Shown: positions 6,141 to 14,708, counted from the stretch's first letter. The stretch: 17,524 bases of DNA from Verrucomicrobiota bacterium (GCA_017302195.1 JAFLEG010000015.1:1-17524), one strand, 5' to 3'. Program-made: numbers and translations. Notes: generated by a model not told the origin, from the sequence alone.

Positions 6141-7382
6141 ATGAGCATTCGAACCGGCTCTCAGCCGATCCTCTCCATCAACAGCCATCCCTTCATGAAA
6201 GCATCCTCCACGCTCCCGCTCCCGATCCCGCCCCCCTCCCAACGCACCACGCCTCGCAGGCACTGGAGCTCATCCCTGGCGGCGGTTCCCCTGCTCGCCA
6301 GCCTGTCCCCGATTCAAGCCCAGACCCTTCACCTCCTGCCGCCGCTGCCCCAGGGAGCCTCCACCTACCCCAGCGGGGTGAGCGCCGACGGCTCCGTCGT
6401 CGCGGGGACGAGCTTCTTCCCCAGCGGAGATGCCGATCGCGCATTCACATGGACTTCGGCCGGGGGCTCCCAGGCGGTCAACGGCGCGCCCGTCTCCTTC
6501 GGGCAGGGGATCAGCGGCGACGGCCAGACCGTGGTGGGGCTCGCCTTCGACGAGAACTTCAACACCTGGGCCTATCGCCATCGCAACGGCACCATGGAAT
6601 CCTTGGGCAGCCTGGATGGCACGGGATTCAACGCGATCGCCAATGACGTCAGCCACGACGGCACGGCCATCACCGGGCAGAGCACGCTCAACGGCAATGA
6701 ACGGGCCTTCCGGTGGACAGAGGCCGACGGCATGAAGGATCTGGGTCTCCTCAAGGACGGCTCCTACGCGCTGGGGCTGGGCATCAGCGGAGACGGAGCC
6801 GTCCTTGTCGGGAATGCCGATACCGGAGGCGCGTCCCGGGCCTTCCGGTGGACGGAGGCCGGCGGCATGAAGGAGCTGGGTACGCTGACCGGCTCCAAAT
6901 TTGACGGCGCCTACGCGATCAGCGCCACCGCCAACACCATCGTGGGATTGAGCGCCGGCCAGGCGGTTCGCTGGCTGGATGGCACTGCACAGTCCCTGGG
7001 CCCGCTGGCGGACATGAAGTTCACGAGCGCCTGGGCGGTCAGTGGCGATGGACAGCTCATTGGTGGCAGTTCCTACGGATCCCCGACGCGGGGCGCAGAG
7101 GCCTTCGTGTGGACCCCCTCCACGGGAATGCTCATTCTTGAGGACGTCCTGACCGCCCGGGGCATTGACCTGACGGGATGGGAGCTGGAATGGCTCACCG
7201 GAATCTCTGCAGATGGCTCCACCCTCGTCGGCATCGGAGCCTACAATGGGGAGGCCGCCGGCTGGGCCATCACCGGGCTCACCGCCATTCCTGAGCCCAC
7301 GGCCCTGGCCTCCGCGGTCGGCCTTCTGGGCTTCGGGTTTGCCTTCGCGCGGTTTGGATCCCGCCGCAAGCCCCGCAACTGA
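6141..7382 (+). CDS. PEP-CTERM protein with seven HAF-type repeats
   Basis: A 413-residue exported protein. After a long N-terminal region and a hydrophobic stretch ending in IQAQT (about residues 44-62) come seven repeats of about 40-45 residues of the form ISGDGxxVVG...RAFRWTxxGGMxxLG, the HAF-repeat signature, which likely folds as a seven-bladed propeller. The C-terminus is a classical PEP-CTERM tag: IPEP at 383-386, a hydrophobic helix, then RFGSRRKPRN. Such tags are cut by exosortase during export and surface anchoring or release, often in exopolysaccharide-producing bacteria. The exosortase gene is not in this window. Start may be 6195 (MKASS) rather than 6141; neither has a clear ribosome site. 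The gene is bracketed by inverted copies of one repeat. Confidence 0.85.
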   Translation: MSIRTGSQPILSINSHPFMKASSTLPLPIPPPSQRTTPRRHWSSSLAAVPLLASLSPIQAQTLHLLPPLPQGASTYPSGVSADGSVVAGTSFFPSGDADRAFTWTSAGGSQAVNGAPVSFGQGISGDGQTVVGLAFDENFNTWAYRHRNGTMESLGSLDGTGFNAIANDVSHDGTAITGQSTLNGNERAFRWTEADGMKDLGLLKDGSYALGLGISGDGAVLVGNADTGGASRAFRWTEAGGMKELGTLTGSKFDGAYAISATANTIVGLSAGQAVRWLDGTAQSLGPLADMKFTSAWAVSGDGQLIGGSSYGSPTRGAEAFVWTPSTGMLILEDVLTARGIDLTGWELEWLTGISADGSTLVGIGAYNGEAAGWAITGLTAIPEPTALASAVGLLGFGFAFARFGSRRKPRN

Positions 7383-7412
7383 AGCCACCCACGGCCCCCA
7401 CAACCCCCAAGA

Positions 7413-7458
7413 GGGACAGGACGTCTGTCGGAACCTCCAGGAATAGACGTCCTGTCCC
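7413..7458 (+). terminator. Perfect 14-base inverted repeat after the PEP-CTERM gene
   Basis: GGGACAGGACGTCT (7413-7426) and its exact complement AGACGTCCTGTCCC (7445-7458) flank an 18-base loop, 30 bases past the stop. It can form a very stable hairpin in RNA from either strand. There is no U-tract, so stopping transcription is only a guess; it is also the outer part of repeat copy A. Confidence 0.4.
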
Positions 7459-7614
7459 CGGGTGAAAACACAAGCGCTACCAACCTCGGTAGGGCTGTGT
7501 TCCACCGCGGCCCCATTCAACCCCGCTGCGCCTGTGGACGAAACCCGGGCATCGCGGGCAGCCCCGACGCGGCGCACTTCCCCCGTTCCCCATCACGACT
7601 CCACACGCGCAGCG
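7413..7614 (+). repeat. Interspersed repeat, copy A
   Basis: Matches copy B in inverted orientation (core 7488-7587, about 85 of 100 positions) and copy C in the same orientation. Between the PEP-CTERM stop and the next gene's end (7383-7670) this repeat is essentially all there is. Confidence 0.75.
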
Positions 7615-7647
7615 GAGGAGTGGTGACGCTGGACGCATTGCCACACC

Positions 7648-7665
7648 GGCGACGTTCACGTCGCC
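7648..7665 (-). terminator. Hairpin after the CxxCH-protein gene
   Basis: GGCGACG and CGTCGCC form a perfect seven-base stem with a four-base loop, five bases past the stop codon; outer CCGG bases can extend it. No U-tract follows, so it may be a Rho-independent terminator of weak type or an mRNA 3'-end stabiliser. Confidence 0.45.
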
Positions 7666-7670
7666 CCGGC

Positions 7671-9023
7671 TCAGGCTCCCCGCGCCGGGCCCGCGCTGCG
7701 CCAGGACTCCGGGAGGTCCTTCTGCGTGGCCCGGAGGATGTCGAGCACGGCCTGGCGGTCTGCGGTGGAGAGGCGGCTCCATTCGGGGGACTGGTCCCTG
7801 CCGGTGAGGATGTCCCACAGGCGGGCGTAGATCCGGGTCTTTAGTTCCGGAGGGAGGGCGGCGAAGGCGTCGGAGTGGATCAGGTAGCTGCAGGGGTATT
7901 TGAACAGGCGCGTTTTGAGATCCAGGTCGCGCAGGGAGCGTCCGGCGGGATCCCGAAGCGCTCCGGCGGCGAAGTCCCGCTCGAAGGCCGGCGTCCCCTG
8001 GATCGCCGCGGTCAGCGGGGTCTCCTCGGTGAACAGCAGGTAGCGGAGAAAGGCCTCCAGCGGACTCTTGATGTAGTTGCAGTGTCCGTAGGCCTTGAGC
8101 TGCAGCGTGGCCTCGTACTGCAGGCGGGTCAGAAAGTTGTGCATGTGGAGCTGGTGCTCCAGGACCATCAGCGCGGTGATGTCGCTGGTGGGCGCCAGGT
8201 ACCGGCCCGCGTCGAAATGATTCCGGAAGGCCCCGAGGTCCGGCTGGTTGCCGGCGAAGTTGGGTTCGGTGCGCTGACGCTCAAAGGAGGCCGCGCCCAT
8301 GAGGTTGCCGCGATGCACCTGATCCCCGTGCCGGCCGGTGACAAACCAGCCGCCCCAGCGGTCCGTCAGGGGCGTGCGATGAGTGATGATCTCCGTGCCG
8401 GTGAGCAGATCCGTCACGCCCCGTTCGTCAGTCTGGAAGGATCGGGCCAGGTGGCCCGGCACGCCCATCGTCTTGGCGGAGGCGTGGCATTCGAGGCAGG
8501 CGTCGGTGCGGATGAACCGCGGCGGCGCGTCCTTGCGATTGTCGAGCGTGTAGAACACCCCGCCCAGCCTGGGATCGGCCTCGGAGAACTCGAGCACCGT
8601 GGACCCGGGGACGTATCCGACATAGACCTCGTCGTTGAAGAACAGGGCCCGGGGATTCTGCGGCGAGATGCGGTCGCGCTGGAACGAGGTCTTGGAGAAC
8701 ACCAGCACCTGTGAGTTGGTGGAGACCGACAGCGCCTTCAGCAGTGCGGGCAGGTAGCCGCGCTGTTCGTCCCAGGCCAGCGGAGTGTCACCACGGTCGA
8801 GACGCCCCTGCAGTCGTGCGATGGGCCCTGTGGACGCCGTCTTGCCGTACTGGAGGTTCTCCTCCTCAAAGGGCAGGAGGTGGGTCGCGCCCTGGAAATC
8901 CTGCGCGGGCGCCATGCATGGCATCAGTGCCAGCACCGCGACAGCGAGCACCGTGGCGGCGGACCGCCGGATCGAGCAGGCCGAGGAATGGCGGGTGGCT
9001 GGCATGACGACTTGAGGTTTCAT
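7671..9023 (-). CDS. Exported CxxCH (cytochrome c-like) protein
   Basis: A 450-residue protein with an N-terminal signal peptide (hydrophobic run ATVLAVAVLALM, cut near APAQ, about residue 41). One heme-binding motif, CLECH, lies at 176-180, followed by the conserved strings GVPGHLARSF and RWGGWFVTGRHGDQVHRGNL. This combination recurs in secreted planctomycete and verrucomicrobial proteins of unknown role, so periplasmic electron transfer is likely but the substrate is unknown. Further histidines (for example HQLHMH) could ligate metal. The start at 9023 is preferred to 9110 because AGGA (9031-9034, minus strand) sits seven bases before it and the signal peptide follows. A CRP/FNR-like box lies about 75-90 bases upstream. 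Confidence 0.72.
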   Translation of the reverse strand: MKPQVVMPATRHSSACSIRRSAATVLAVAVLALMPCMAPAQDFQGATHLLPFEEENLQYGKTASTGPIARLQGRLDRGDTPLAWDEQRGYLPALLKALSVSTNSQVLVFSKTSFQRDRISPQNPRALFFNDEVYVGYVPGSTVLEFSEADPRLGGVFYTLDNRKDAPPRFIRTDACLECHASAKTMGVPGHLARSFQTDERGVTDLLTGTEIITHRTPLTDRWGGWFVTGRHGDQVHRGNLMGAASFERQRTEPNFAGNQPDLGAFRNHFDAGRYLAPTSDITALMVLEHQLHMHNFLTRLQYEATLQLKAYGHCNYIKSPLEAFLRYLLFTEETPLTAAIQGTPAFERDFAAGALRDPAGRSLRDLDLKTRLFKYPCSYLIHSDAFAALPPELKTRIYARLWDILTGRDQSPEWSRLSTADRQAVLDILRATQKDLPESWRSAGPARGA

Positions 9024-9095
9024 TGGACGATCCTGGGGCCGGCGGTAATCACCCCAGGACGCGCGGCACTCTGGCCGGCCTGGACCCGGCACCTC

Positions 9096-9111
9096 CTTGA
9101 CGTGGGTCAAG
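9096..9111 (-). promoter_or_regulatory. CRP/FNR-family box upstream of the CxxCH gene
   Basis: CTTGACGTGGGTCAAG is a perfect six-base dyad with a four-base centre. It has the TTGA-N6-TCAA shape recognised by FNR, FixK and Dnr type regulators, which respond to oxygen or nitric oxide. Placement about 80 bases before the start codon of a cytochrome-like gene fits activation. The regulator is not in the window. Confidence 0.5.
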
Positions 9112-9170
9112 AATACGCTCAGGCGACTGGCAAAAGGCCCGGGGTCGAAGTCCTCGCCGCCACGCCGCCA

Positions 9171-9318
9171 CGCCGCCTTGGGGCCGCGGGCGGCGCAGCG
9201 CAGCGGAGACGCCGCTTTGGAACGACGCGTCGGATGGAAGCCAGGCGTTCATTCCCCTCCCGGGCGATGGTCCCGACGGACGCGAAAGCGGTGCCAGGCC
9301 ACCGCAGTCCCAAGGCGC
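9171..9318. repeat. REPIN-like palindromic element, copy 1 of a tandem pair
   Basis: Starts CGCCGCCTTGG, continues through GACGCCGCTTTGGAA, and ends GAAAGCGGTG...CCACCGCAGTCC. The two ends are imperfect inverted repeats of about 30 bases, so the unit can fold into a long hairpin. It aligns with copy 2 (9337-9490) through most of its length. RAYT-mobilised REPINs have this form. Confidence 0.65.
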
Positions 9319-9336
9319 TTCGCGCGGCGGGCAGCA

Positions 9337-9490
9337 CGCCGCCTTGGAGTGCGGGCGGCGCAACGCAGTGCAGACGCCGCTTTGGAATGACGCAATGGCC
9401 TCGATTCCGGTGTTCATTCCCCACAGGGGCGCCGTTCGCTGCCCACGCCAAAGCGGTGTCGAGCCACCGCAGTCCAAAAAAGCTGCGCCG
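9337..9490. repeat. REPIN-like palindromic element, copy 2 of a tandem pair
   Basis: Same organisation as copy 1 after an 18-base spacer: CGCCGCCTTGGAGTGCGG at the left, CGCCGCTTTGGAATGACGC, GTTCATTCCCC in the middle, and CAAAGCGGTG...CCACCGCAGTCCAAA at the right. It ends 16 bases past the DUF1501 stop. Together the two copies fill most of 9024-9506, which holds no gene. Confidence 0.65.
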
Positions 9491-9506
9491 CCCACATTCC
9501 ACGACC

Positions 9507-10967
9507 TCAGGCCAGGATGCCCTTCACCACCTCGCCCTCGACATCGGTCAGGCGGTAGTCGCGCCCCTGGAATCGGAAGGTCAGGCGTTCGTGATTGAAG
9601 CCCAGGAGGTGCAGCATGGTGGCCTGGAGGTCGTGCACCGACACCTTGTCGCGGGCCACGCTGAAGCCCAGTTCGTCCGATTCCCCGTACATCGTCCCGC
9701 CGCGCACCCCGCCGCCCGCCATCACCATGGTGTAGCAGTCGGGGAAATGGTCGCGCCCCAGGATGCTTCCCTTGGCCGTGCGCCCCTCGCGGAACGGGGT
9801 GCGCCCGAACTCCCCGCCCAGCACGACCAGGGTTTCATCCAGCAACCCGCGCTGGCGCAGGTCGGTGAGCAGGGCGGCGACCGGACGGTCCATGGTCGCG
9901 CATTTCTTCGTCAGGCCGTCCCGGATGTCCTCGCCAGGACCGGTACCGTGAAAATCCCAGCCCCAGTCGAAGAGCTGGACATACCGCACGCCCTGCTCCA
10001 CCAGGCGACGGGCCAGCAGGCAGTTGTTGGCGAAGCTCGCCTCGCCCGGCTTGACGCCATAGGCCTCGAGTGTGGACGCACTCTCGCGGGTGATGTCCAT
10101 GACCTCGGGCACCGACATCTGCATGCGGAACGCCAGCTCGTACTGCGCGATGCGCGTCCGCGTCTCCGGATGCCCCAGCTCGGCGGCCTGCAGCTCGTTC
10201 AGTCCGTTCAGCGTGTCCAGGCTCAGGCGGCGGAGATCGCGGTCCATGCCTGCGGGATCCGAGGCGTAGAGCACCGGATCGCCCTTCGACCGGCACTGCA
10301 CCCCCTGGTACACCGAGGGCAGGAAGCCGCTGCCGAAGGAATTCTTACCGCCGTTGGGCTGGACGCCGCTGGAGATCAGCACCACGAAGCCGGGCAGGTT
10401 CTGGTTCTCGGTGCCGAGCCCGTAGGTGACCCAGGCGCCGATGGAGGGACGGCCGGGACGCGGGGACCCGGTGTACACCAGCAGTTCGGCGGGGGCGTGA
10501 TTGAACTGGTCCGTGTTCATGGACCGGATCAGGCACAGGTCGTCCGCCACCCGGTGCAGGTTCGGGATGGCGTCCGAAAGCCACACCCCGCCCTGCCCGT
10601 GCTGCGCAAAGGTGCGCGGCGTGCCGAGCAGCTTGGGAACCCCGGAGGTGAAGGCGAAGCGCTTGCCCTTCAGGAAGGCGTCCGGACAGTCCTGCCCGTC
10701 GCGCTTCACCAGCTCCGGCTTGTAGTCGAAGAGGTCCAGATGCGGCGGCGATCCGGTGAGGTGCAGGTAGATCACCCGCTTGGCGCGGCCGCCGTATTGG
10801 GGCGGCCGGGACAGCAACGGGTCCGGCGGCGCCGCCAGGCCGGGAGTCGCCGCGGGCAGGTGCTGGCGCAGCAGGGAGCCCAGGGCGACAGCGCCCAGTC
10901 CGTGCGCCGTGCGCCCGAGGAAATGACGCCGGGTCAGGGCCTGCAGTTGTTCCAATCGGGGGTTCAT
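9507..10967 (-). CDS. Tat-exported DUF1501 protein
   Basis: A 486-residue protein with a twin-arginine signal (TRRHFLGR, residues 12-19) and the full DUF1501 pattern: VIYLHLTGSPPHLDLFDYKPEL, then SMNTDQFNHAPAELLVYTG, FDWGWDFHG, LVVLGGEFGRTPF, GRDHFPDCYTMVMAGGGVRGG and a C-terminal HDLQATMLHLLGF. The fold belongs to the alkaline phosphatase/sulfatase superfamily, and the conserved D and H residues probably bind metal, but no substrate has been firmly assigned. It lies 46 bases after the DUF1549/DUF1553 gene on the same strand, the standard pairing in planctomycetes and verrucomicrobia, where both are thought to act in polysaccharide breakdown. Length is normal and the gene looks intact. Start is set by the Tat signal. 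Confidence 0.88.
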   Translation of the reverse strand: MNPRLEQLQALTRRHFLGRTAHGLGAVALGSLLRQHLPAATPGLAAPPDPLLSRPPQYGGRAKRVIYLHLTGSPPHLDLFDYKPELVKRDGQDCPDAFLKGKRFAFTSGVPKLLGTPRTFAQHGQGGVWLSDAIPNLHRVADDLCLIRSMNTDQFNHAPAELLVYTGSPRPGRPSIGAWVTYGLGTENQNLPGFVVLISSGVQPNGGKNSFGSGFLPSVYQGVQCRSKGDPVLYASDPAGMDRDLRRLSLDTLNGLNELQAAELGHPETRTRIAQYELAFRMQMSVPEVMDITRESASTLEAYGVKPGEASFANNCLLARRLVEQGVRYVQLFDWGWDFHGTGPGEDIRDGLTKKCATMDRPVAALLTDLRQRGLLDETLVVLGGEFGRTPFREGRTAKGSILGRDHFPDCYTMVMAGGGVRGGTMYGESDELGFSVARDKVSVHDLQATMLHLLGFNHERLTFRFQGRDYRLTDVEGEVVKGILA

Positions 10968-10983
10968 GAGATTTCGGAGAGGC

Positions 10984-10999
10984 CGTGCGTTGGCGCACG
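10984..10999. repeat. Intercistronic hairpin
   Basis: CGTGCG and CGCACG form a perfect six-base stem with a TTGG loop in the 46-base gap between the two paired genes. It could tune the ratio of the two proteins by stabilising mRNA ends. On the plus strand it is followed by a T-run (CCGTTTTTGG), so it would also stop antisense transcription. Confidence 0.4.
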
Positions 11000-11013
11000 A
11001 CCGTTTTTGGCGG

Positions 11014-14000
11014 TCACCGGCGCATTAGTGTCTCGTCGAGATTCAGCAGCACGTTGCCGACCACGGTCCAGGCGGCGAGATCCACGGCATCCATGCCCTC
11101 CGGCAGGTCGCCCAGAGGCTGGGTGGCCATCTCGCGGGCCCGCGCTGGGTCGGACCGGTACTTGTCGAGGGCGCGGGAATACAGTCCGACCAGCCCGTCC
11201 AGCTCGGCCTCCGAAGGCGAGCGGGTGAGGCAGAGCCGGAAGCCATGCCGGGCGCGGTCCGGAGGCGTCGTTCCCGCCCGGACCATGCGCCGGGCGAGCG
11301 CCTGGGCCGCCTCCACATACACCGGGTCATTGAGCGTCACCAGTGCCTGCAGTGGGGTGTTGGACCGTTCCCGGCGCACCAGGCAGACCTCGCGGTTCGG
11401 GGCGTCGAAGGTGGCCATGGACGGATAGGGATTCGAGCGGCGCCAGGTGGTGTAGAGCCCGCGCCGATAGCGATCCTCGCCCATGCTGGTCTCCCAGTCC
11501 GTGCCGCTGCCGAAGGCCGCGCTCAGCCCGAGCTTGGGCTGGGGCGGCTTCACGGGCGGACCGTAGAGCTTCGGACTCAGCAGCCCGCTGACCGCCAGCG
11601 CCTGGTCGCGGATCATCTCGGCCGAAAGGCGGTACCGCGGCCCGCGGGCGAGCAGACGGTTCTCGGGATCCTTCGCCACCAGTTCGGGAGTGACCCTGGA
11701 GGATTGCCGGTAGGTTGCCGAGGTCACCATGAGGCGGAGCAGATGACGGACGTCCCATCCATGGTCCATCAGCTCGACGGCCAGCCAGTCGAGCAGCTCC
11801 GGATGCGACGGGGGCTCGCCCTGGGATCCGAACTCCTCGCTCGTCCGCACCAACCCGATGCCAAACACCGATTCCCACAGCCGGTTGACCACGACGCGCG
11901 CGGTCAGCGGATTCTCCCGGGCCACCAGCCAGCGGGCCAGGGTCATGCGGTCGAGCCCGTTGGTGTCGCCGGACACCGCGGGGAAGGCCGTGGGAAGCCC
12001 CGGCGTGACCTCCTGGCCCAGATCCATCCAGTTGCCGCGCCGCTGCAGGTGGGTCTTGCGTCGCTGATCCCCGGTCAGCTCACGGGTGATCGGGACGGTG
12101 GTGTAGGGCTTGAGGTCGGCGAGCTGTTTGCGGACCGCCACCCGCTGGTCGCGCGAGGATTGGAGCGCGGGGGCAATGGACAGAAAGTGGGTTCCAATCC
12201 GCTCCCGCTGGACTTCTGATCGCGAGGCGGCCGGGAGCCGCAACGCCGCCAGGGCGTCGGGCGGCGTGCGTGCGAACTCTCCGGCGCGCGCATCACCGGT
12301 CCAGGACATCCGGAACCGTGCCAGGGTGGCGTATTCGTACTGGGACGCCTGCTCCAGGGTGACCACCAGGTTCGATCCCGGCCCCACCGAGAACGGGGCA
12401 GTCGGGATCAGGTCCAACGAGTGGGCTTCGCCAAGGCGCGGGGCTACGGACCATCCGTTCTTGGCCGGGTCGGGATTTCCGATCACCGCAGCGGCATCGA
12501 AGCCCTGTCCGGTGTGGCTGGCCGTGGCGAGGCGGAAGGTCACCGGGCGCGCCCCGTCGGGCCGCAGCTCCCGTTGCGGCGACGGGATGGCATCCACGAC
12601 CTGCTCCCACACCGGCAGGCGCTGTTCGTCCAGCAGCGCCACGCGGAACCCGCGCAGCCGTTCCGAGACGCCATCCGTGCGGTTCCACACGACGATGCGG
12701 TCCACGCCGCGCTCCGAGGCAAGGTCCACCTCCCACCACGGATCGGTGCTGGCCTCGGTATGGGTGGTGGAGCGAGCCGCCGAGAAGTCGCCGTCGGTAT
12801 TGCCGTCAATCGCCAGACGCGCCGGGCCGTCGTAGGCGGTGCTGCTCTGCCGGGCCTCGCCAGCGCGGGCAATGTTGTTGGTGCCCTGGAAAATCTGGAC
12901 CTCGGCCAGCGACAGGTACTTTTCCCGGCCCGGCAGCTCGATGCGCAGGAAGCGTCCAGCCACCGCCTGCGGGGTTGCGGACACCACCGCGGCGCGGACC
13001 CGGGTGAGCACAAAGTTGCCGTCGGCATGCCCCACGCCGCCTCCCGGGGGACGCTCCTCGGGGAGGGCGGTCAGGCGGAGTCCGGTGATCTCCTGCGCCG
13101 AGGCCGACGGGAACCCGACCGTGTAGGTATCGGTCTTGCCGCCCCGCGCGATCCGCACCGCCCCGTCATCCTCCAGCTCCACGGCGGCCCCCGCCTGGCT
13201 CGACGCCTGTCCGGGCTTCAGGGGTTCCCAGGCCAGGTCCGTGGCAAACTGCAGTTCCCAGGCCTCCTGCGCCCGATCGAGTTCCGGGGTGCGGGTCTTG
13301 AGCAGCGTGTCGAGTTGCGCCAATTCCGATTCCCAGGCGGTCCGCTGCCGCTTTTGTTCGGGGGTGAAGAGCGCATGCACCGGACTCTCATCGCCGCGGT
13401 CGGCGTCGGCGGTGTTGTTCAGGATGGCGAACATCCGGAAGTACTCCTCCTGCGTGATGGGATCGTACTTGTGGTTGTGGCACTGGGCGCAGGCCATGGT
13501 GGTGCCCATCCAGACCGCCATGGTGGTGTTGACCCGGTCCACAAGGGCGACGTTGCGGTACTCCTCGTCGTTGGTGCCGCCTTCGTTGTTGGTCATCGTG
13601 TTCCGATGAAAGGCGGTGGCCACCCACTGGTCGTCCTCCGGATCCGGCAGCAGGTCGCCTGCGATCTGCTCGACGGTGAACTGGTCGAAGGGCTGGTTGG
13701 CGTTGAAGGACCGGATGACGTAGTCGCGGTAGCCCCAGATCGTCCGGGCCGGATCGTCGGAATAGCCGGCAGAGTCGGCATACCGGGCCTGATCCAGCCA
13801 CAGGCGCGCCCAGTGCTCACCGTAAGCCTCCTTGCGGCACAGGCGATCCACCAGGCGCTCAAAGGCCTGCGGCTCGCGATCCCGAAGGAACTCGTCGGCC
13901 TCCTCCAGCGTGGGCGGCAGGCCGGTAAGATCCAGCGCGGCGCGGCGGACCAGCGTGGTGGCCTCGGCTTCGGGGGACGGCTTCAACCCTTCGGCCTCCA

Positions 14001-14508
14001 GCCGAGCCAGAATGAAGCGGTCCACCGGATTCCGCGGCCAGGCGGTCTCCTGCACGGCGGGCAGCTCCGGACGCTGCGGCGGCACATAAGCCCAATGCCG
14101 CGAGTAGGCCGCACCCTCGGCAATCCAGCGCTTCAGCAGCGCGACCTCGTCTTGAGTCAGCGTTTTGCCGGAATCCGGGGGCGGCATGTGGTCGTCGGGA
14201 TCCTCGGTAACAATCCGCCGCACCAGCTCGCTGCGGCCGGGATCCCCGGCCACGATCGCCGTCCGGTCCCCGCGTGGCGCCAGGGCGGCCTCGGGCAGGT
14301 CGAGGCGCAACGCCTTCTTCGTCCCGCCCGCGCCGGCATCGGGCCCATGGCACTGGAAGCAGTTCTCGGACAGGATCCGGCGCACATCCCGGTTGAAGTC
14401 CACCGCCGCCGCTCCCCACAGGGCCGGGGCTCCGGCCGGCGAGAGCAGGACGGCGGCCAGCATGAAAATTTGGACCGGCCGGAGCTCTCGATGGGAACGA
14501 CGCCTCAT
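11014..14508 (-). CDS. PSCyt1-DUF1549-discoidin-DUF1553 (PSD1) surface protein
   Basis: A 1164-residue exported protein with hydrophobic signal (residues 12-34). A planctomycete cytochrome-like domain carries CFQCH at 50-54 and DDHMPPP at 105-111. DUF1549 spans about 155-362 and ends with a second motif, CAQCHNHKYDP, at 340-350. Residues 515-640 resemble a discoidin/F5-8C sugar-binding domain (YLSLAEVQIFQG, IDGNTDG, WWEVDLAS, DRIVVWNRTDG). A region at 650-745 may be a further sandwich domain. DUF1553 spans about 850-1120 (NRLWESVFGIGLV, SHPELLDWLA, FDAPNREVC, TPLQALVTLNDP). The family is linked to DUF1501 and, by genome context, to sulfated polysaccharide use. The inserted binding domain supports attachment to a glycan. 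The start is assigned by the signal peptide; no ribosome site seen. Confidence 0.88.
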   Translation of the reverse strand: MRRRSHRELRPVQIFMLAAVLLSPAGAPALWGAAAVDFNRDVRRILSENCFQCHGPDAGAGGTKKALRLDLPEAALAPRGDRTAIVAGDPGRSELVRRIVTEDPDDHMPPPDSGKTLTQDEVALLKRWIAEGAAYSRHWAYVPPQRPELPAVQETAWPRNPVDRFILARLEAEGLKPSPEAEATTLVRRAALDLTGLPPTLEEADEFLRDREPQAFERLVDRLCRKEAYGEHWARLWLDQARYADSAGYSDDPARTIWGYRDYVIRSFNANQPFDQFTVEQIAGDLLPDPEDDQWVATAFHRNTMTNNEGGTNDEEYRNVALVDRVNTTMAVWMGTTMACAQCHNHKYDPITQEEYFRMFAILNNTADADRGDESPVHALFTPEQKRQRTAWESELAQLDTLLKTRTPELDRAQEAWELQFATDLAWEPLKPGQASSQAGAAVELEDDGAVRIARGGKTDTYTVGFPSASAQEITGLRLTALPEERPPGGGVGHADGNFVLTRVRAAVVSATPQAVAGRFLRIELPGREKYLSLAEVQIFQGTNNIARAGEARQSSTAYDGPARLAIDGNTDGDFSAARSTTHTEASTDPWWEVDLASERGVDRIVVWNRTDGVSERLRGFRVALLDEQRLPVWEQVVDAIPSPQRELRPDGARPVTFRLATASHTGQGFDAAAVIGNPDPAKNGWSVAPRLGEAHSLDLIPTAPFSVGPGSNLVVTLEQASQYEYATLARFRMSWTGDARAGEFARTPPDALAALRLPAASRSEVQRERIGTHFLSIAPALQSSRDQRVAVRKQLADLKPYTTVPITRELTGDQRRKTHLQRRGNWMDLGQEVTPGLPTAFPAVSGDTNGLDRMTLARWLVARENPLTARVVVNRLWESVFGIGLVRTSEEFGSQGEPPSHPELLDWLAVELMDHGWDVRHLLRLMVTSATYRQSSRVTPELVAKDPENRLLARGPRYRLSAEMIRDQALAVSGLLSPKLYGPPVKPPQPKLGLSAAFGSGTDWETSMGEDRYRRGLYTTWRRSNPYPSMATFDAPNREVCLVRRERSNTPLQALVTLNDPVYVEAAQALARRMVRAGTTPPDRARHGFRLCLTRSPSEAELDGLVGLYSRALDKYRSDPARAREMATQPLGDLPEGMDAVDLAAWTVVGNVLLNLDETLMRR

Positions 14509-14623
14509 GGGATACGGTCAGTTTCCCGCGGCCTGGCCCGCCTGTACAGCGTTGGAAACGGCGGTTTTACCGTGGACTCCGCGGGGCAGGATCCTTTCGG
14601 GGCGTTTCATGTCCCTGTCGGAC

Positions 14624-14642
14624 GCCGGAACCCCTGTCCGGC
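14624..14642 (+). repeat. Small hairpin in the isomerase leader
   Basis: GCCGGA and TCCGGC are perfect complements around a seven-base loop, about 65 bases before the start codon. The divergent region 14509-14708 otherwise shows no clear promoter boxes for either gene. Confidence 0.25.
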
Positions 14643-14708
14643 TTCGACCGGAAGCGCGGCTCATTTCCGCTTTGAGCTTTCTGCGTCAGGCCGCAATCCT
14701 TGCTCCCG

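Noticed and set aside
9156..9177. CGCCGCCA tandem units as a possible CRISPR or VNTR
   Set aside because: Fewer than three short units without spacers; GC-rich low complexity next to a REPIN-like element.
8880..11228. A 782-codon plus-strand open frame
   Set aside because: It lies opposite the CxxCH, DUF1501 and PSD1 genes, crosses a repeat-filled intergenic region and shows no domain motifs; long antisense frames are expected at this GC content.
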